Origin: Pirellulaceae bacterium
GTDB taxonomy: Bacteria > Planctomycetota > Planctomycetia > Pirellulales > Pirellulaceae
Length of the DNA: 64,000 nucleotides
Assembly: GCA_020852965.1 (NCBI GenBank)
Contig: JADYZV010000027.1
Coordinates: 1 to 64,000, forward strand
Direction: 5' to 3'
How positions within the stretch are numbered: position 1 is the stretch's first letter; each line of letters begins with the position of its first letter. The notes beneath the pieces were generated by a model, which saw only the letters and a list, made by a program, of their open reading frames with translations, did no database searches and was not told where the DNA came from. The translations under genes and the position numbers were made by a program. Below, piece after piece: positions 31,825 to 39,316 of the stretch.

Positions 31825-33117
31825 ATGACAGTAAGAACAACACGAGTTGAGATCATCGTTGACAAGTCTCGCAAGGAAGCACTCAAAAGCCTTGCCGTCT
31901 CGTGCCAGAGGATGCAAAACAGGCTATGGCAAATATGGCTGTGCCATCACAGCAACAATGACTCAGCGAATAAACTTCGCCTGCACTTTGACGCTTACAG
32001 AAAGTGGGAACAGACGAAGGAAGGCAAAAAGCCAGATTGGCCAGTTCTGCCACTCGGGGCCGGTAGTTTTGAAAAGTCGACTAAAGGTGGGAAAAAAGGC
32101 AAAGAAACATTCAAGCCTTTCCTCACGCAAAGCCACCGAGACGACTCATTCTACCGCATCCTATCGGCAGAATTCCCAGACGTGCATGTAAGGACTCGGG
32201 GTCTCTTGACTAACGCTTGGCAGTCTCGGATTGGCAAACGAGAGGCAGCCAATGGGAACCTCCCAGGCTGGGTTTCAATCCTATTTGCCAACGAATCACT
32301 CCCATCATTCACTCGGCCTCAGCCAATACCTTTCGATAAGGACAACGCAAGACTTTCTGTAGTAGATGGAGAAATAAAGCTTCAGACAAGACTTGAGAGA
32401 AACGAAGACGACGGCAAGTCTTTTGTCGATACCTTCACTCTCTTGCTAAATAAAAAGAAGGCCAGAAACTCGCGAGTTGTAGCGAATAAGATCGTGTCTG
32501 GAGAGTACGCATGGAAGGGAAGCAACCTGATGTACGATCGTGGCAAGTGGTATGCCCTGCTGGCGTATGAAATGCCAGTTCGCGAGCGTGTTGGACTCGA
32601 TGCGAATAAGACGCTGTTCGTTCGCCCTGGAACCAAGAATCCATGGCGAGTCAAAATAGGATATGAGGAGAGTTGGATGTTTGGAGGAAACGGCTCCCAT
32701 GTGGAATACGCGCGGCGAGCAGTCATTCGCGAACGCGCTCAGCGCAAGGAGCACTATCGATGGGCAGGGAGTTCGCAGAAGGGACGCGGTGGCCATCGTG
32801 CTAGATCGGTATGGACCAAGCTGTCCAGCAGGTGGAAAGATTTTAGCAAGCGATACAACCACGAGGTAACACGCCAAATCGTCCGCTTGGCTGTCAGTCG
32901 TGGCTGCGGAAGGGTCGTATATTTTCAGCCGAAGGATAGCCAGCGAGAGGGAAGGTATCTTTCGACGGCAGGGAACGATGGACATAGTGCAATGTTCTGG
33001 GACTACTTCCAGTTTGGGTCATTGCTGGCCAGTAAATGCGAGACGGAGGGTATCGAGTGTGGGAAGAAAACTAAGGCTCCCGCCCGTGGCATGCGTGGCG
33101 TGCGGAAGACTGATTGA
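31825..33117 (+). CDS. Miniature Cas12/TnpB-like effector, probably nuclease-inactive
   Basis: 430 aa from the ATG at 31825; a GTG at 31780 lies inside the terminator and is rejected. Layout as in TnpB/Cas12: N-terminal strand and helix (RTTRVEIIVDKSRKEALKSL), a helical middle (about 40-165), a WED-like beta part (DNARLSVVDGEIKLQ..., GSNLMYDRGKWYALLAYEM), then a RuvC core. RuvC-I Asp is present (Asp259, VGLDANKT). At the RuvC-II strand (GRVVYFQPKDS, 363-372) the expected Glu is absent. The protein stops after the next helix (LLASKCETEGIECGKK), lacking the Zn ribbon and RuvC-III Asp. It lies between the tracr-like RNA and a CRISPR array. Subtype not assigned. Confidence 0.82.
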   Translation: MTVRTTRVEIIVDKSRKEALKSLAVSCQRMQNRLWQIWLCHHSNNDSANKLRLHFDAYRKWEQTKEGKKPDWPVLPLGAGSFEKSTKGGKKGKETFKPFLTQSHRDDSFYRILSAEFPDVHVRTRGLLTNAWQSRIGKREAANGNLPGWVSILFANESLPSFTRPQPIPFDKDNARLSVVDGEIKLQTRLERNEDDGKSFVDTFTLLLNKKKARNSRVVANKIVSGEYAWKGSNLMYDRGKWYALLAYEMPVRERVGLDANKTLFVRPGTKNPWRVKIGYEESWMFGGNGSHVEYARRAVIRERAQRKEHYRWAGSSQKGRGGHRARSVWTKLSSRWKDFSKRYNHEVTRQIVRLAVSRGCGRVVYFQPKDSQREGRYLSTAGNDGHSAMFWDYFQFGSLLASKCETEGIECGKKTKAPARGMRGVRKTD

Positions 33118-33274
33118 TCAATCGGTGGGTAGCGTGCTATGTGGCCATTTGCCGATTTGCGGAAAGTGTTCGTTTCTTAGGTCCTGGTATGAAAGGTTAC
33201 GTCATGGCGATGAAACAAAAGAAGTGGGAAGTGAATATGCACGAGCAACGCGAGCTGCGCAAGGCAGGAGCTGA
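33059..33274 (+). CDS. Overlapping small RING-like zinc-finger protein
   Basis: 71 aa in another frame than the effector. GTG start at 33059 with GGAGG 9 nt upstream. The sequence CVACGRLIDQSVGSVLCGHL followed by PICGKC has the C-x2-C ... C-x-H-x3-C-x2-C pattern of small RING-type fingers. It overlaps the effector end by 59 nt and the next gene's start. Alternatively this frame is the lost C-terminal ribbon of the effector after a frameshift. I favour a separate gene because of the ribosome site, but only weakly. Confidence 0.45.
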   Translation: MGRKLRLPPVACVACGRLIDQSVGSVLCGHLPICGKCSFLRSWYERLRHGDETKEVGSEYARATRAAQGRS

Positions 33275-33644
33275 GCTGTTGCACCGGCGGGCAAGGTTGC
33301 TTGTAGCGTGCTACGAAGATACCGAGTTTCGCGCTTGGTGCGAATCGACAGGGAAGAACGATCTTGATGTACTGGACGATGAGCTATCCGATGTGGCTAT
33401 CGGGTTTCTAACGCTTAAGACCGTACTCGAAACGTATCCCGATGCTGACATTTGGCGAGTGCGTAACATTCGCGAATTAATCGCGGAAGTGATTGATTCG
33501 CAGAAATCTGAACGAAAGGCGTCCGAGCGAATCGGATGGAAGGAACGCTGTTTAGCGGCGGAGAAGGAATGCGAGCGGCTACGTGGCGAGCTGGCCGCGC
33601 TCAATAAAGCCTTGGAAATTGCTGGGGCGATGCGAGCCGCTTAG
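33204..33644 (+). CDS. Helical hypothetical protein between effector and CRISPR array
   Basis: 146 aa from the ATG at 33204 (AAAGG 7 nt upstream); ATG at 33237 is also possible. Helical and charged with a coiled-coil C-terminus (WKERCLAAEKECERLRGELAALNKALEIAGAM). It resembles generic phage ead/Ea22-like helical proteins (IADVWRVRNIRELIAEVIDS...). No adaptation-protein likeness is seen. It may be unrelated to the CRISPR function. Confidence 0.6.
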   Translation: MAMKQKKWEVNMHEQRELRKAGAELLHRRARLLVACYEDTEFRAWCESTGKNDLDVLDDELSDVAIGFLTLKTVLETYPDADIWRVRNIRELIAEVIDSQKSERKASERIGWKERCLAAEKECERLRGELAALNKALEIAGAMRAA

Positions 33645-33704
33645 ATAGGTGCTCGCAAAATATGCGAGAAGCGACGGTATTCCGTTGGTAAAAATGGGGT
33701 GCCG

Positions 33705-33936
33705 GTCGCAGTGATCGAAAGTACCAAATGTTGATGCGAGGAATGACTGCTCGTCGAAGTACAGCTAGCTGCATAGGTCGCAGTGATCGAAAGTACCAAA
33801 TGTTGATGCGAGGACCGCCCAAAACCCACGTGCGCAGGACTACGCCCTGTCGCAGTGATCGAAAGTACCAAATGTTGATGCGAGTGGGTAGCGGGTTGAT
33901 CTCCTGCGTGCGCTGATTGGGTCGCAGTGATCGAAA
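33705..33936 (+). CRISPR. Mini CRISPR array: 3 exact 36-nt repeats, 3 spacers of 36 nt, decayed last repeat
   Basis: Identical 36-nt repeats at 33705-33740, 33777-33812 and 33849-33884 (start GTCGCAGTGATCGAAAGTAC, end GTTGATGCGAG). A fourth copy at 33921-33936 matches only the first 16 nt. Spacers at 33741-33776, 33813-33848 and 33885-33920 are each exactly 36 nt and unrelated to one another. The decayed repeat at the right places the leader at the left and transcription on the plus strand, in agreement with the anti-repeat of the upstream RNA. No cas1 or cas2 is nearby. Confidence 0.95.
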
Positions 33937-33979
33937 CAACAGGACAGGACAACGGCCCGAGTTTTGGAGGGGCGGTGAA

Positions 33980-34795
33980 ATGAAACGCGATGCACTATCG
34001 CACCCTAAGATGCTTGATCTAGCTTCACGCTTGGATTGCAGTAGGGCGCAAGCTATTGGCATTATGACACTCTTGTTTGACTTTGCCGCCACGTACGCGC
34101 CACAGGGCGACGTCGGCAAGCACAGGAATGGTGCCATCGCTCGCGCCTGCGACTGGAACGAGGACGCTTGTGCGTTTGTGTCGTCTCTAGTTGAGTCTGG
34201 TTGGCTCGACGAAAGCGCCGCGCACCGCCTTGTCATCCACGATTGGAGCGATCATTGTGAGCAGTGGGTGAGATTGAAATTGCAGAAGCTAAAACTAGAC
34301 TTTTTATCAGCAGAAGCTATTACAGAAGCGTCTACAGTAGCGACTGTAATAGACGCTACAGAAGCTATTGCAGAAGCTTCTCCCCCGCGTGACCTAGCCA
34401 AGCCTAGCCCTAACCCTAACCCTAACGTAGCCAAGGATTCTAAGAGGGGAGAACCCCCGTCGGACATCGATCGGAAGATTCTCGATTTCTGGAACAGCAC
34501 GATGGGACAGCGATGCACACTGACCGACAAACGCCGGAAGGCGGTCCATGTTCGGGTGCGTGATCCTGCTTGGCTCGATAGTTGGTCGAAGGCCGTTAGC
34601 ATCGCATCGAAAAGCGATTTCTGTCGAGGCATCAACGATCGCGGTTGGGTTGCTGACCTGGAGTGGTTCCTTAAGCCGGATTCGGTCGCGAAGCTGATCG
34701 AGGGTAAATACGACAACCGAGACGGTCCGAAGAAAAGCATATCGTCGGGGGTCACTCACAAAACAACACCAGCAGCCAGTTACGGGGAAATGTAA
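33980..34795 (+). CDS. DnaD-like phage replication initiation protein
   Basis: 271 aa from the ATG at 33980 with GGAGGGG upstream. The N-terminal part (MKRDALSHPKMLDLASRLDCSRAQAIGIMTLLFDF...RNGAIARACDW...VESGWLDES) is the winged-helix type seen at the start of phage replisome organisers. A linker with repeated EAI/TEAS and PNPNPN follows, then a C-terminal helical domain (ILDFWNSTMGQRCTLTDKRRKAVHVRV). Paired with the loader gene downstream by TAATG overlap. Confidence 0.78.
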   Translation: MKRDALSHPKMLDLASRLDCSRAQAIGIMTLLFDFAATYAPQGDVGKHRNGAIARACDWNEDACAFVSSLVESGWLDESAAHRLVIHDWSDHCEQWVRLKLQKLKLDFLSAEAITEASTVATVIDATEAIAEASPPRDLAKPSPNPNPNVAKDSKRGEPPSDIDRKILDFWNSTMGQRCTLTDKRRKAVHVRVRDPAWLDSWSKAVSIASKSDFCRGINDRGWVADLEWFLKPDSVAKLIEGKYDNRDGPKKSISSGVTHKTTPAASYGEM

Positions 34796-35565
34796 TGGAT
34801 TCCGAAAATGAAAATGAAGCTGAAGTTGACTTGTCTGATCTTCAAAAGACCATCGACGAAAAGCGGTCTGGTCTGCCAAAGTACGAGCCAATCCGCGCCC
34901 AGCCATCGCCGCTACCTCTCCAGCCAAAGCAGCGAATTTCTGGAGTGGAACGTGGGTACGGCGAAATTGATCACCGAAATTCGTACTGGGGCGAGTTAGT
35001 AAGAAATCGCGGATTACGCTACAGAGATTGCCGAATTGAGACGTTCAAGATTGCGAACGAAAAGCAAAGTATGGTTCTTGAGAAGCTGAATAAGTTTCGG
35101 GAAGCGATGGTTGATAACGCTAATAATGGGAAGGGAATAATACTATTCGGCCCAAAGGGAACTGGTAAAGACCACTTGATGATGGGAATGGCCTATGCGG
35201 CTATTGCGTGTCGCTTAAAAGTGGACTGGGTGAACGGTGCTGACATGCGCGGAGACGTTCGCGATTCGACTAGGAACGACGAACTGGAGCGCGACTACGC
35301 ATCGCGGTTGATAAGTCGCAAAATACTCTGGATCAGCGATCCATTGCCGGTGAGTGGTGCGTTAACGGACGCGCAGCAAGACCGACTGTTTCGAGTGATC
35401 GACGGACGATACTCGAATTTACGGCCAACGTGGGTGACAGTGAACGCATCTAATCGCGATGAGCTTGAGTCTAGACTTGGACCGCAAAACGCTGACCGTC
35501 TTAGAGATGAGGCATTGGCGCTGTTTTGCGATTGGCCAAGCCATAGAGAAACTATGAAGGGTTAG
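34795..35565 (+). CDS. DnaC/IstB-like helicase loader ATPase
   Basis: 256 aa. Walker A GPKGTGKDH near residue 123 and Walker B-like KILWISDPLPVSG with sensor TWVTVNASNRDEL. N-terminal 60 residues are linker-like. In phages such AAA+ proteins bring the replicative helicase to the initiation protein, which here is encoded just upstream. Confidence 0.85.
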   Translation: MDSENENEAEVDLSDLQKTIDEKRSGLPKYEPIRAQPSPLPLQPKQRISGVERGYGEIDHRNSYWGELVRNRGLRYRDCRIETFKIANEKQSMVLEKLNKFREAMVDNANNGKGIILFGPKGTGKDHLMMGMAYAAIACRLKVDWVNGADMRGDVRDSTRNDELERDYASRLISRKILWISDPLPVSGALTDAQQDRLFRVIDGRYSNLRPTWVTVNASNRDELESRLGPQNADRLRDEALALFCDWPSHRETMKG

Positions 35566-35574
35566 GGCACAACA

Positions 35575-36159
35575 ATGACGGATCGAAACGAAAACTATAG
35601 GCTACTGGAAGGCATACCGACCGGCTGGGACGATGTTGGCGACGTGGAGCAAGCTATCGACGAGATTCGCGGTTGTCCTTCGAAGCCTGATTTCGCGTTC
35701 ACGGTCTGGGGCCGTGCCCAACAACGTGGGAGCAAGCAAGCTCGAGTTCGGTACGATCGCAATGGAAAGCCGGTTACAAAAAACGGTAGGGTGCTAACTT
35801 TCGCGACCGATGATAACCACAAGTCGAAGTCGTGGATGCAGGAAGTCAGGCACGCTGCGATTGCTGAGCTTGGCCAGATCGAGCTGGTAACGGCTCCGAT
35901 CGAGTTGACCGCACGGTTCTACTTCGCGCGCCCTAAATCGCACTATGGCAGCGGAAAGAACGCTGGGGTACTCAAAGCATCGGCACCAAGGATTCACGCG
36001 CAATCACCGGACCTGGATAAGCTCACCAGGGCATTAGGCGATAGCCTAACTGGGGTAGTGATTCATGATGACAAGTTGATTGCAAGAATAGTCTCTGAAC
36101 GACTATGGACCATTGAGGCGGAACGTACTGAAGTCGAAATTAGGGAGATTGGAAAGTGA
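35575..36159 (+). CDS. RusA-like Holliday junction resolvase
   Basis: 194 aa. The core TVWGRAQQRGSKQARVRYDRNG and the acidic cluster Asp146, Asp148 (SPDLDKLTRALGDSL) with Asp165-Asp166 (VVIHDDKLI) match RusA, which cuts four-way junctions as a dimer. About 35 extra N-terminal residues. It ends the replication genes. Confidence 0.88.
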   Translation: MTDRNENYRLLEGIPTGWDDVGDVEQAIDEIRGCPSKPDFAFTVWGRAQQRGSKQARVRYDRNGKPVTKNGRVLTFATDDNHKSKSWMQEVRHAAIAELGQIELVTAPIELTARFYFARPKSHYGSGKNAGVLKASAPRIHAQSPDLDKLTRALGDSLTGVVIHDDKLIARIVSERLWTIEAERTEVEIREIGK

Positions 36160-36223
36160 TAAGCAACATAGGTTTTCGCGAACGGTCGTAGTTTACATTT
36201 GCGGATGGAGCTAAGTAATCTAA

Positions 36224-36631
36224 ATGAACATCGAGAATATTCACGTCGGAGACAACGTGGTGATCGTGGGGCTGAAAAGTGCGGCCTACGATGATGATCG
36301 ATATGAGGTCTATGGAGCGCCAGCTGCTGTAGTCGGAATATGCGCACCTTACCTGGCCATTCGCCCGATCGGCGGCGGTCAGTTGGTGCGGACGATCGAC
36401 ACTAGGCTTTGGGATGTAACCAAGTGTAGTGACGAATATGTGAATGCATTTGCTGGAACACCAGTACCAAGCGATGGTCAAAATGCTGTTCGATCGAGAC
36501 CTAGTAGCGACTGCCCAGTATGCCGGGAGGGTCGATTTGTGAGAGTCTATCCGATCGGCAAGCAGGCTCGATGGGAGTGTGCTGTCTGTTTGTGTGTGAT
36601 CGTCGAAGGTGGGGCCAGCGCGTTCAAGTGA
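36224..36631 (+). CDS. Hypothetical protein with C-terminal zinc ribbon
   Basis: 135 aa. A beta-rich first half (VGDNVVIVGLKSAAYDDDRYEVYG) and a two-CxxC ribbon (CPVCREGRFVRVYPIGKQARWECAVCLC). Function unknown; single-strand or RNA binding is possible. Confidence 0.6.
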   Translation: MNIENIHVGDNVVIVGLKSAAYDDDRYEVYGAPAAVVGICAPYLAIRPIGGGQLVRTIDTRLWDVTKCSDEYVNAFAGTPVPSDGQNAVRSRPSSDCPVCREGRFVRVYPIGKQARWECAVCLCVIVEGGASAFK

Positions 36632-36640
36632 GGAGTTAAC

Positions 36641-37183
36641 TTGATCAAGAAAGCGAGCACGAAGCAACCGAGATCGGGCGCTAAAAGGGGTTCAACATCG
36701 ACTAAAGGTCTCAAGTGCGGCAATCCTGCTGGCAAAAGGCCTTCACTTGAGATCGAGTCCGGCGTGTTTGATGTGGAGGCGTTCGCGCTATGCGTTTCAC
36801 AAATTGAACTAGCCGTAAAGCAACAGTCCCCAACTCAAGCGATGTCGGCACTGACGCGGTTCCTGCAGGAGAACGGGGTCCGGGAATCGCTGACGATGGA
36901 CTCGCCGATCAGCTTTCTGCAAACGGAGAGCCGACCTGTTGGTAGCGAGGGACTTGACGTTCGCGAGATCAACATGCTCGAGCGCGAGGGGTTCCTGTCG
37001 GTCCGCGCGTTCGTCGAAGCGGACAAACGCGATCTGGAGGCCATCCCGTACTTTGGCGTTAGCACTATCGAGCGGATGGAGCGGATTCGCTCTAGCGTCC
37101 GCAAGGAAATTATTTGCCTTTCCCTCAAGCTCAGCACGCGGCGGGCAGCGGCCGAGCGAGCTCTACGCGGCGATTTGAACTAG
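36641..37183 (+). CDS. RNA polymerase alpha-CTD-like helix-hairpin-helix protein
   Basis: 180 aa, TTG start at 36641 with AGGAG upstream. Residues 105-152 (LDVREINMLEREGFLSVRAF...DLEAIPYFGVSTIERMERIR) match the RNA polymerase alpha-subunit C-terminal domain, including the NxL...G....L and the G.ksl.ei hairpin. The N-terminal part is basic then helical (QAMSALTRFLQENGV). As the last gene before the late region it could be a late transcription activator. That role is inference. Confidence 0.65.
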   Translation: MIKKASTKQPRSGAKRGSTSTKGLKCGNPAGKRPSLEIESGVFDVEAFALCVSQIELAVKQQSPTQAMSALTRFLQENGVRESLTMDSPISFLQTESRPVGSEGLDVREINMLEREGFLSVRAFVEADKRDLEAIPYFGVSTIERMERIRSSVRKEIICLSLKLSTRRAAAERALRGDLN

Positions 37184-37197
37184 TTCTTTGCGACTGA

Positions 37198-37213
37198 ACC
37201 GATATTGCCCCAT
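37198..37213 (+). promoter_or_regulatory. Late-region motif, copy 1
   Basis: ACCGATATTGCCCCAT, one of five copies of ACCGNNNTTSCYCYAT, each in a gap before a late transcription unit. It overlaps a small hairpin TGCCCCA/TGGGGCA (37206-37229) and precedes a strong terminator and the first late gene. Confidence 0.55.
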
Positions 37214-37245
37214 ATTTCAACCTGGGGCATTCTGCACGCTGCCAA

Positions 37246-37334
37246 CCGCACACGGCTGGGAATTTCCCTAGCCACGAAAGGTGGTGGTCCTATGCCCATC
37301 TGCCACGCACCCAGCCGTGTGCGGCCCTTTTTTT
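37246..37334 (+). terminator. Long-stem structured terminator at the head of the late region
   Basis: A perfect 15-bp stem CCGCACACGGCTGGG (37246-37260) with CCCAGCCGTGTGCGG (37310-37324), then CCCTTTTTTT. The 49-nt loop has its own small stem (CCAC/GTGG). It lies between the late motif (37198) and the first late gene (37351). Such a promoter-terminator order is typical of late control by antitermination. Confidence 0.8.
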
Positions 37335-37350
37335 GGAGATACCAAATCCC

Positions 37351-37887
37351 ATGGAAGCTTGGAAAAACAACAAAACACTTCAGTTCGCGGTGGGTGTCAC
37401 GCTGGTAGTATTGCTGGTTCGCTGGCTCCTGACCGGTGATCTGCTGTTTGCCGCGCGAACGGCTGCTGAACCGCCACAAGAGGGCGAGACGAAGAGCGTT
37501 GCTATCTTGAGCGTTCTGTGGCCAATGTTTTTTGAGGCAATGGTCATCCTCGGTGCCTCGGCGATCGCTTGGGCGTGCAAGCTCTGGGATTGGCTTTACG
37601 GTTTGGTCAATCAGTCCGATAGCCCGCAAACAGATCCCACAACATCGGCGTCAACGACTACGGCGATTGAATCACAGCAACCCATGTCGGTGGATAGCTT
37701 GGTACAGGGCCTGGCCCGTGCAGCAGCCACCAACGATACCGCGACCATGGCCAAGCTGAAGGTCCAAATCCGCAAGCCATACGCGCTCGATGAACTGGCC
37801 CAGGCCTACAACGATGGCGATGCAAAGCGAGCAGAGAAGCTTACCACCGAGTTGAATTCGATGATCAACGCAAAGGGGCAGTCATGA
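37351..37887 (+). CDS. Membrane protein, first gene of late block
   Basis: 178 aa from the ATG at 37351. Two membrane spans (FAVGVTLVVLLVRWLL and FFEAMVILGASAIAWACKLW) separated by about 40 residues, then a soluble C-terminal helical domain (LVQGLARAAATND...LDELAQAYNDGDAKRAEKL). Two-span early-late proteins here may be holin- or tail-related; not assigned. Confidence 0.6.
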   Translation: MEAWKNNKTLQFAVGVTLVVLLVRWLLTGDLLFAARTAAEPPQEGETKSVAILSVLWPMFFEAMVILGASAIAWACKLWDWLYGLVNQSDSPQTDPTTSASTTTAIESQQPMSVDSLVQGLARAAATNDTATMAKLKVQIRKPYALDELAQAYNDGDAKRAEKLTTELNSMINAKGQS

Positions 37888-38387
37888 GCAGCCGCGATCC
37901 CCTAGGGTTGTTTCCCGCTTCGCAGCCAGCGCCAACGCAGGCTGCAACGACCAGCGGCGGTGGTGGTGGGCTCAGTTGGGCTATCGTTGGCGTTCTGCTT
38001 GGTATTGCTCTATTGCTGGGATACCAACGCTTCGGCGGCGACTTCTCGCATGGCGATGATGGCGGCGGTGGCGACAAGCACGAACACGTGCAGCCGGGCA
38101 AGGTCGAAGGGTATCTGATTTTCATCCATGAACGGCAAACGCTGTCTGCGGATGAAGCCGACATGGTGGACGTTGCTGAAGACTTCGCGTCGGTCACATC
38201 GGGACTCGAGGTGCGCAGCGTCGATGACGAAGACGACAGCCCTGGTGTGGTAGCAGCAATCGATTTTGCCAAGACCAAGGGGGTAGTTCCTCCGTGCTTA
38301 GTTCACAAGGGTAAGCAAGCAGGCGACTTCCGAAATGCAGTCGCCTTCCCTCACTCACTTGACGAGCTGAAAAAGGTATTCAAGTAA
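37884..38387 (+). CDS. Single-span membrane protein
   Basis: 167 aa, ATGA overlap with previous gene. Gly-rich start, one membrane helix (LSWAIVGVLLGIALLLGY), then a His/Asp-rich linker (GDDGGGGDKHEHVQPG) and a thioredoxin-like-looking soluble part (VEGYLIFIHERQTLSADEADMV...GVVPPCLVHKGKQAGDF). No CxxC site. Function unknown. Confidence 0.6.
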   Translation: MSSRDPLGLFPASQPAPTQAATTSGGGGGLSWAIVGVLLGIALLLGYQRFGGDFSHGDDGGGGDKHEHVQPGKVEGYLIFIHERQTLSADEADMVDVAEDFASVTSGLEVRSVDDEDDSPGVVAAIDFAKTKGVVPPCLVHKGKQAGDFRNAVAFPHSLDELKKVFK

Positions 38388-39316
38388 TGGCTGACACCGA
38401 TACCGAAATCTTCAAACTGCCTGATGGTGTTCAAGTCTCAACCGGACTGAACATGCCGACGGATGCAGAGCAATTGCTGATGGCTGCCTTGCCTGAGTAC
38501 TCGCAAGAATTCTACTTGGACGACAAGGAGATTCAGCGCCGGTTAGTCCGGAACGGTACGCAGGTCTATCTTGAGAAACGCAAAAAGCGATCGCATCGTG
38601 TCCGCAATCAAGGTCGTCTGGGCAAGTGCAACGGCAGTTCAAACTCTTCTGGTGTCGAGCAGCTTCGGGAAATGCAGGGAATGCCAGAGGTAGCAATCAG
38701 TGACTGCTACGCTTACTCGCTGGCCAATGGTGGCCAGGATCGCGGTAGCGCGTTGATCACGACGTTCACGCAAATGCAAGAAGCGGGAACGGCACCGATG
38801 GAGATCCAAGTCGGCGGCATGACGAAGGTTCTGCCGAATGACTTTTACAGCCGTCGCCAAGTCGATGCGGCTTTGTTGAAGCAAGCGGACATCGAAGCCA
38901 AGCGGTTTATGGGATGGGAGTTCTACAAGGCTCCTATGGACTCATTTGCGAACTACTGCCGAGCTGTCGCGAGCGCTTTGGCTAGAGATCAGCCAGTAGT
39001 CTTCGCGTGGCATGTTGGTGACAACAGCATGCGATTGCGCAACGGAATGGTGGTAGTAGGTCGTGGACCAGGCAACCACTCCAACCTGATGCACTCAGCT
39101 AAGTGGATCGGCGGAAAGACTTTAATTCAGCCAGACGATCAGAACTCTTGGGGGCCAGCAAAGAACGCACTATGGGGGCCAACAGGCGGAGCGGGATGGG
39201 GCGAAGACGGATTCGGTCTGTTCACGATGGAGGACATGTGGGCCTGCGCTAGGAACCATTGCACCTACATCATGGCGAGCGTAAAGATCGATCCCAGCGA
39301 CCCGGCGTTTCAATAA
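38387..39316 (+). CDS. Papain-like (C1A-type) cysteine peptidase
   Basis: 309 aa. Gln75 and Cys81 are in NQGRLGKCNGSS, with the exact six-residue spacing of the papain oxyanion Gln and nucleophile. His231 is in GNHSNLMHSAKW, Asn253 in DDQNSWGPAKNALWG (papain NSWG). The order and spacing fit a complete active site. No signal peptide is seen. Coupled to membrane genes on both sides (TAATG overlaps). A papain-like enzyme in a phage late operon is unusual; head maturation, virion entry or lysis are all possible. Confidence 0.78.
   Translation: MADTDTEIFKLPDGVQVSTGLNMPTDAEQLLMAALPEYSQEFYLDDKEIQRRLVRNGTQVYLEKRKKRSHRVRNQGRLGKCNGSSNSSGVEQLREMQGMPEVAISDCYAYSLANGGQDRGSALITTFTQMQEAGTAPMEIQVGGMTKVLPNDFYSRRQVDAALLKQADIEAKRFMGWEFYKAPMDSFANYCRAVASALARDQPVVFAWHVGDNSMRLRNGMVVVGRGPGNHSNLMHSAKWIGGKTLIQPDDQNSWGPAKNALWGPTGGAGWGEDGFGLFTMEDMWACARNHCTYIMASVKIDPSDPAFQ

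Noticed and set aside
31640-33117. IS605-type transposon reading (TnpB with omega RNA)
   Set aside because: No TnpA, no left/right end hairpins seen, the RNA is upstream rather than at the 3' end of the gene, and a true CRISPR array with matching anti-repeat is present.
33601-34236. Minus-strand open frame with repeated RINIWYFRSLRP peptide across the array
   Set aside because: The repeated peptide is simply the CRISPR repeat read on the other strand; the array and the genes on the plus strand explain it.
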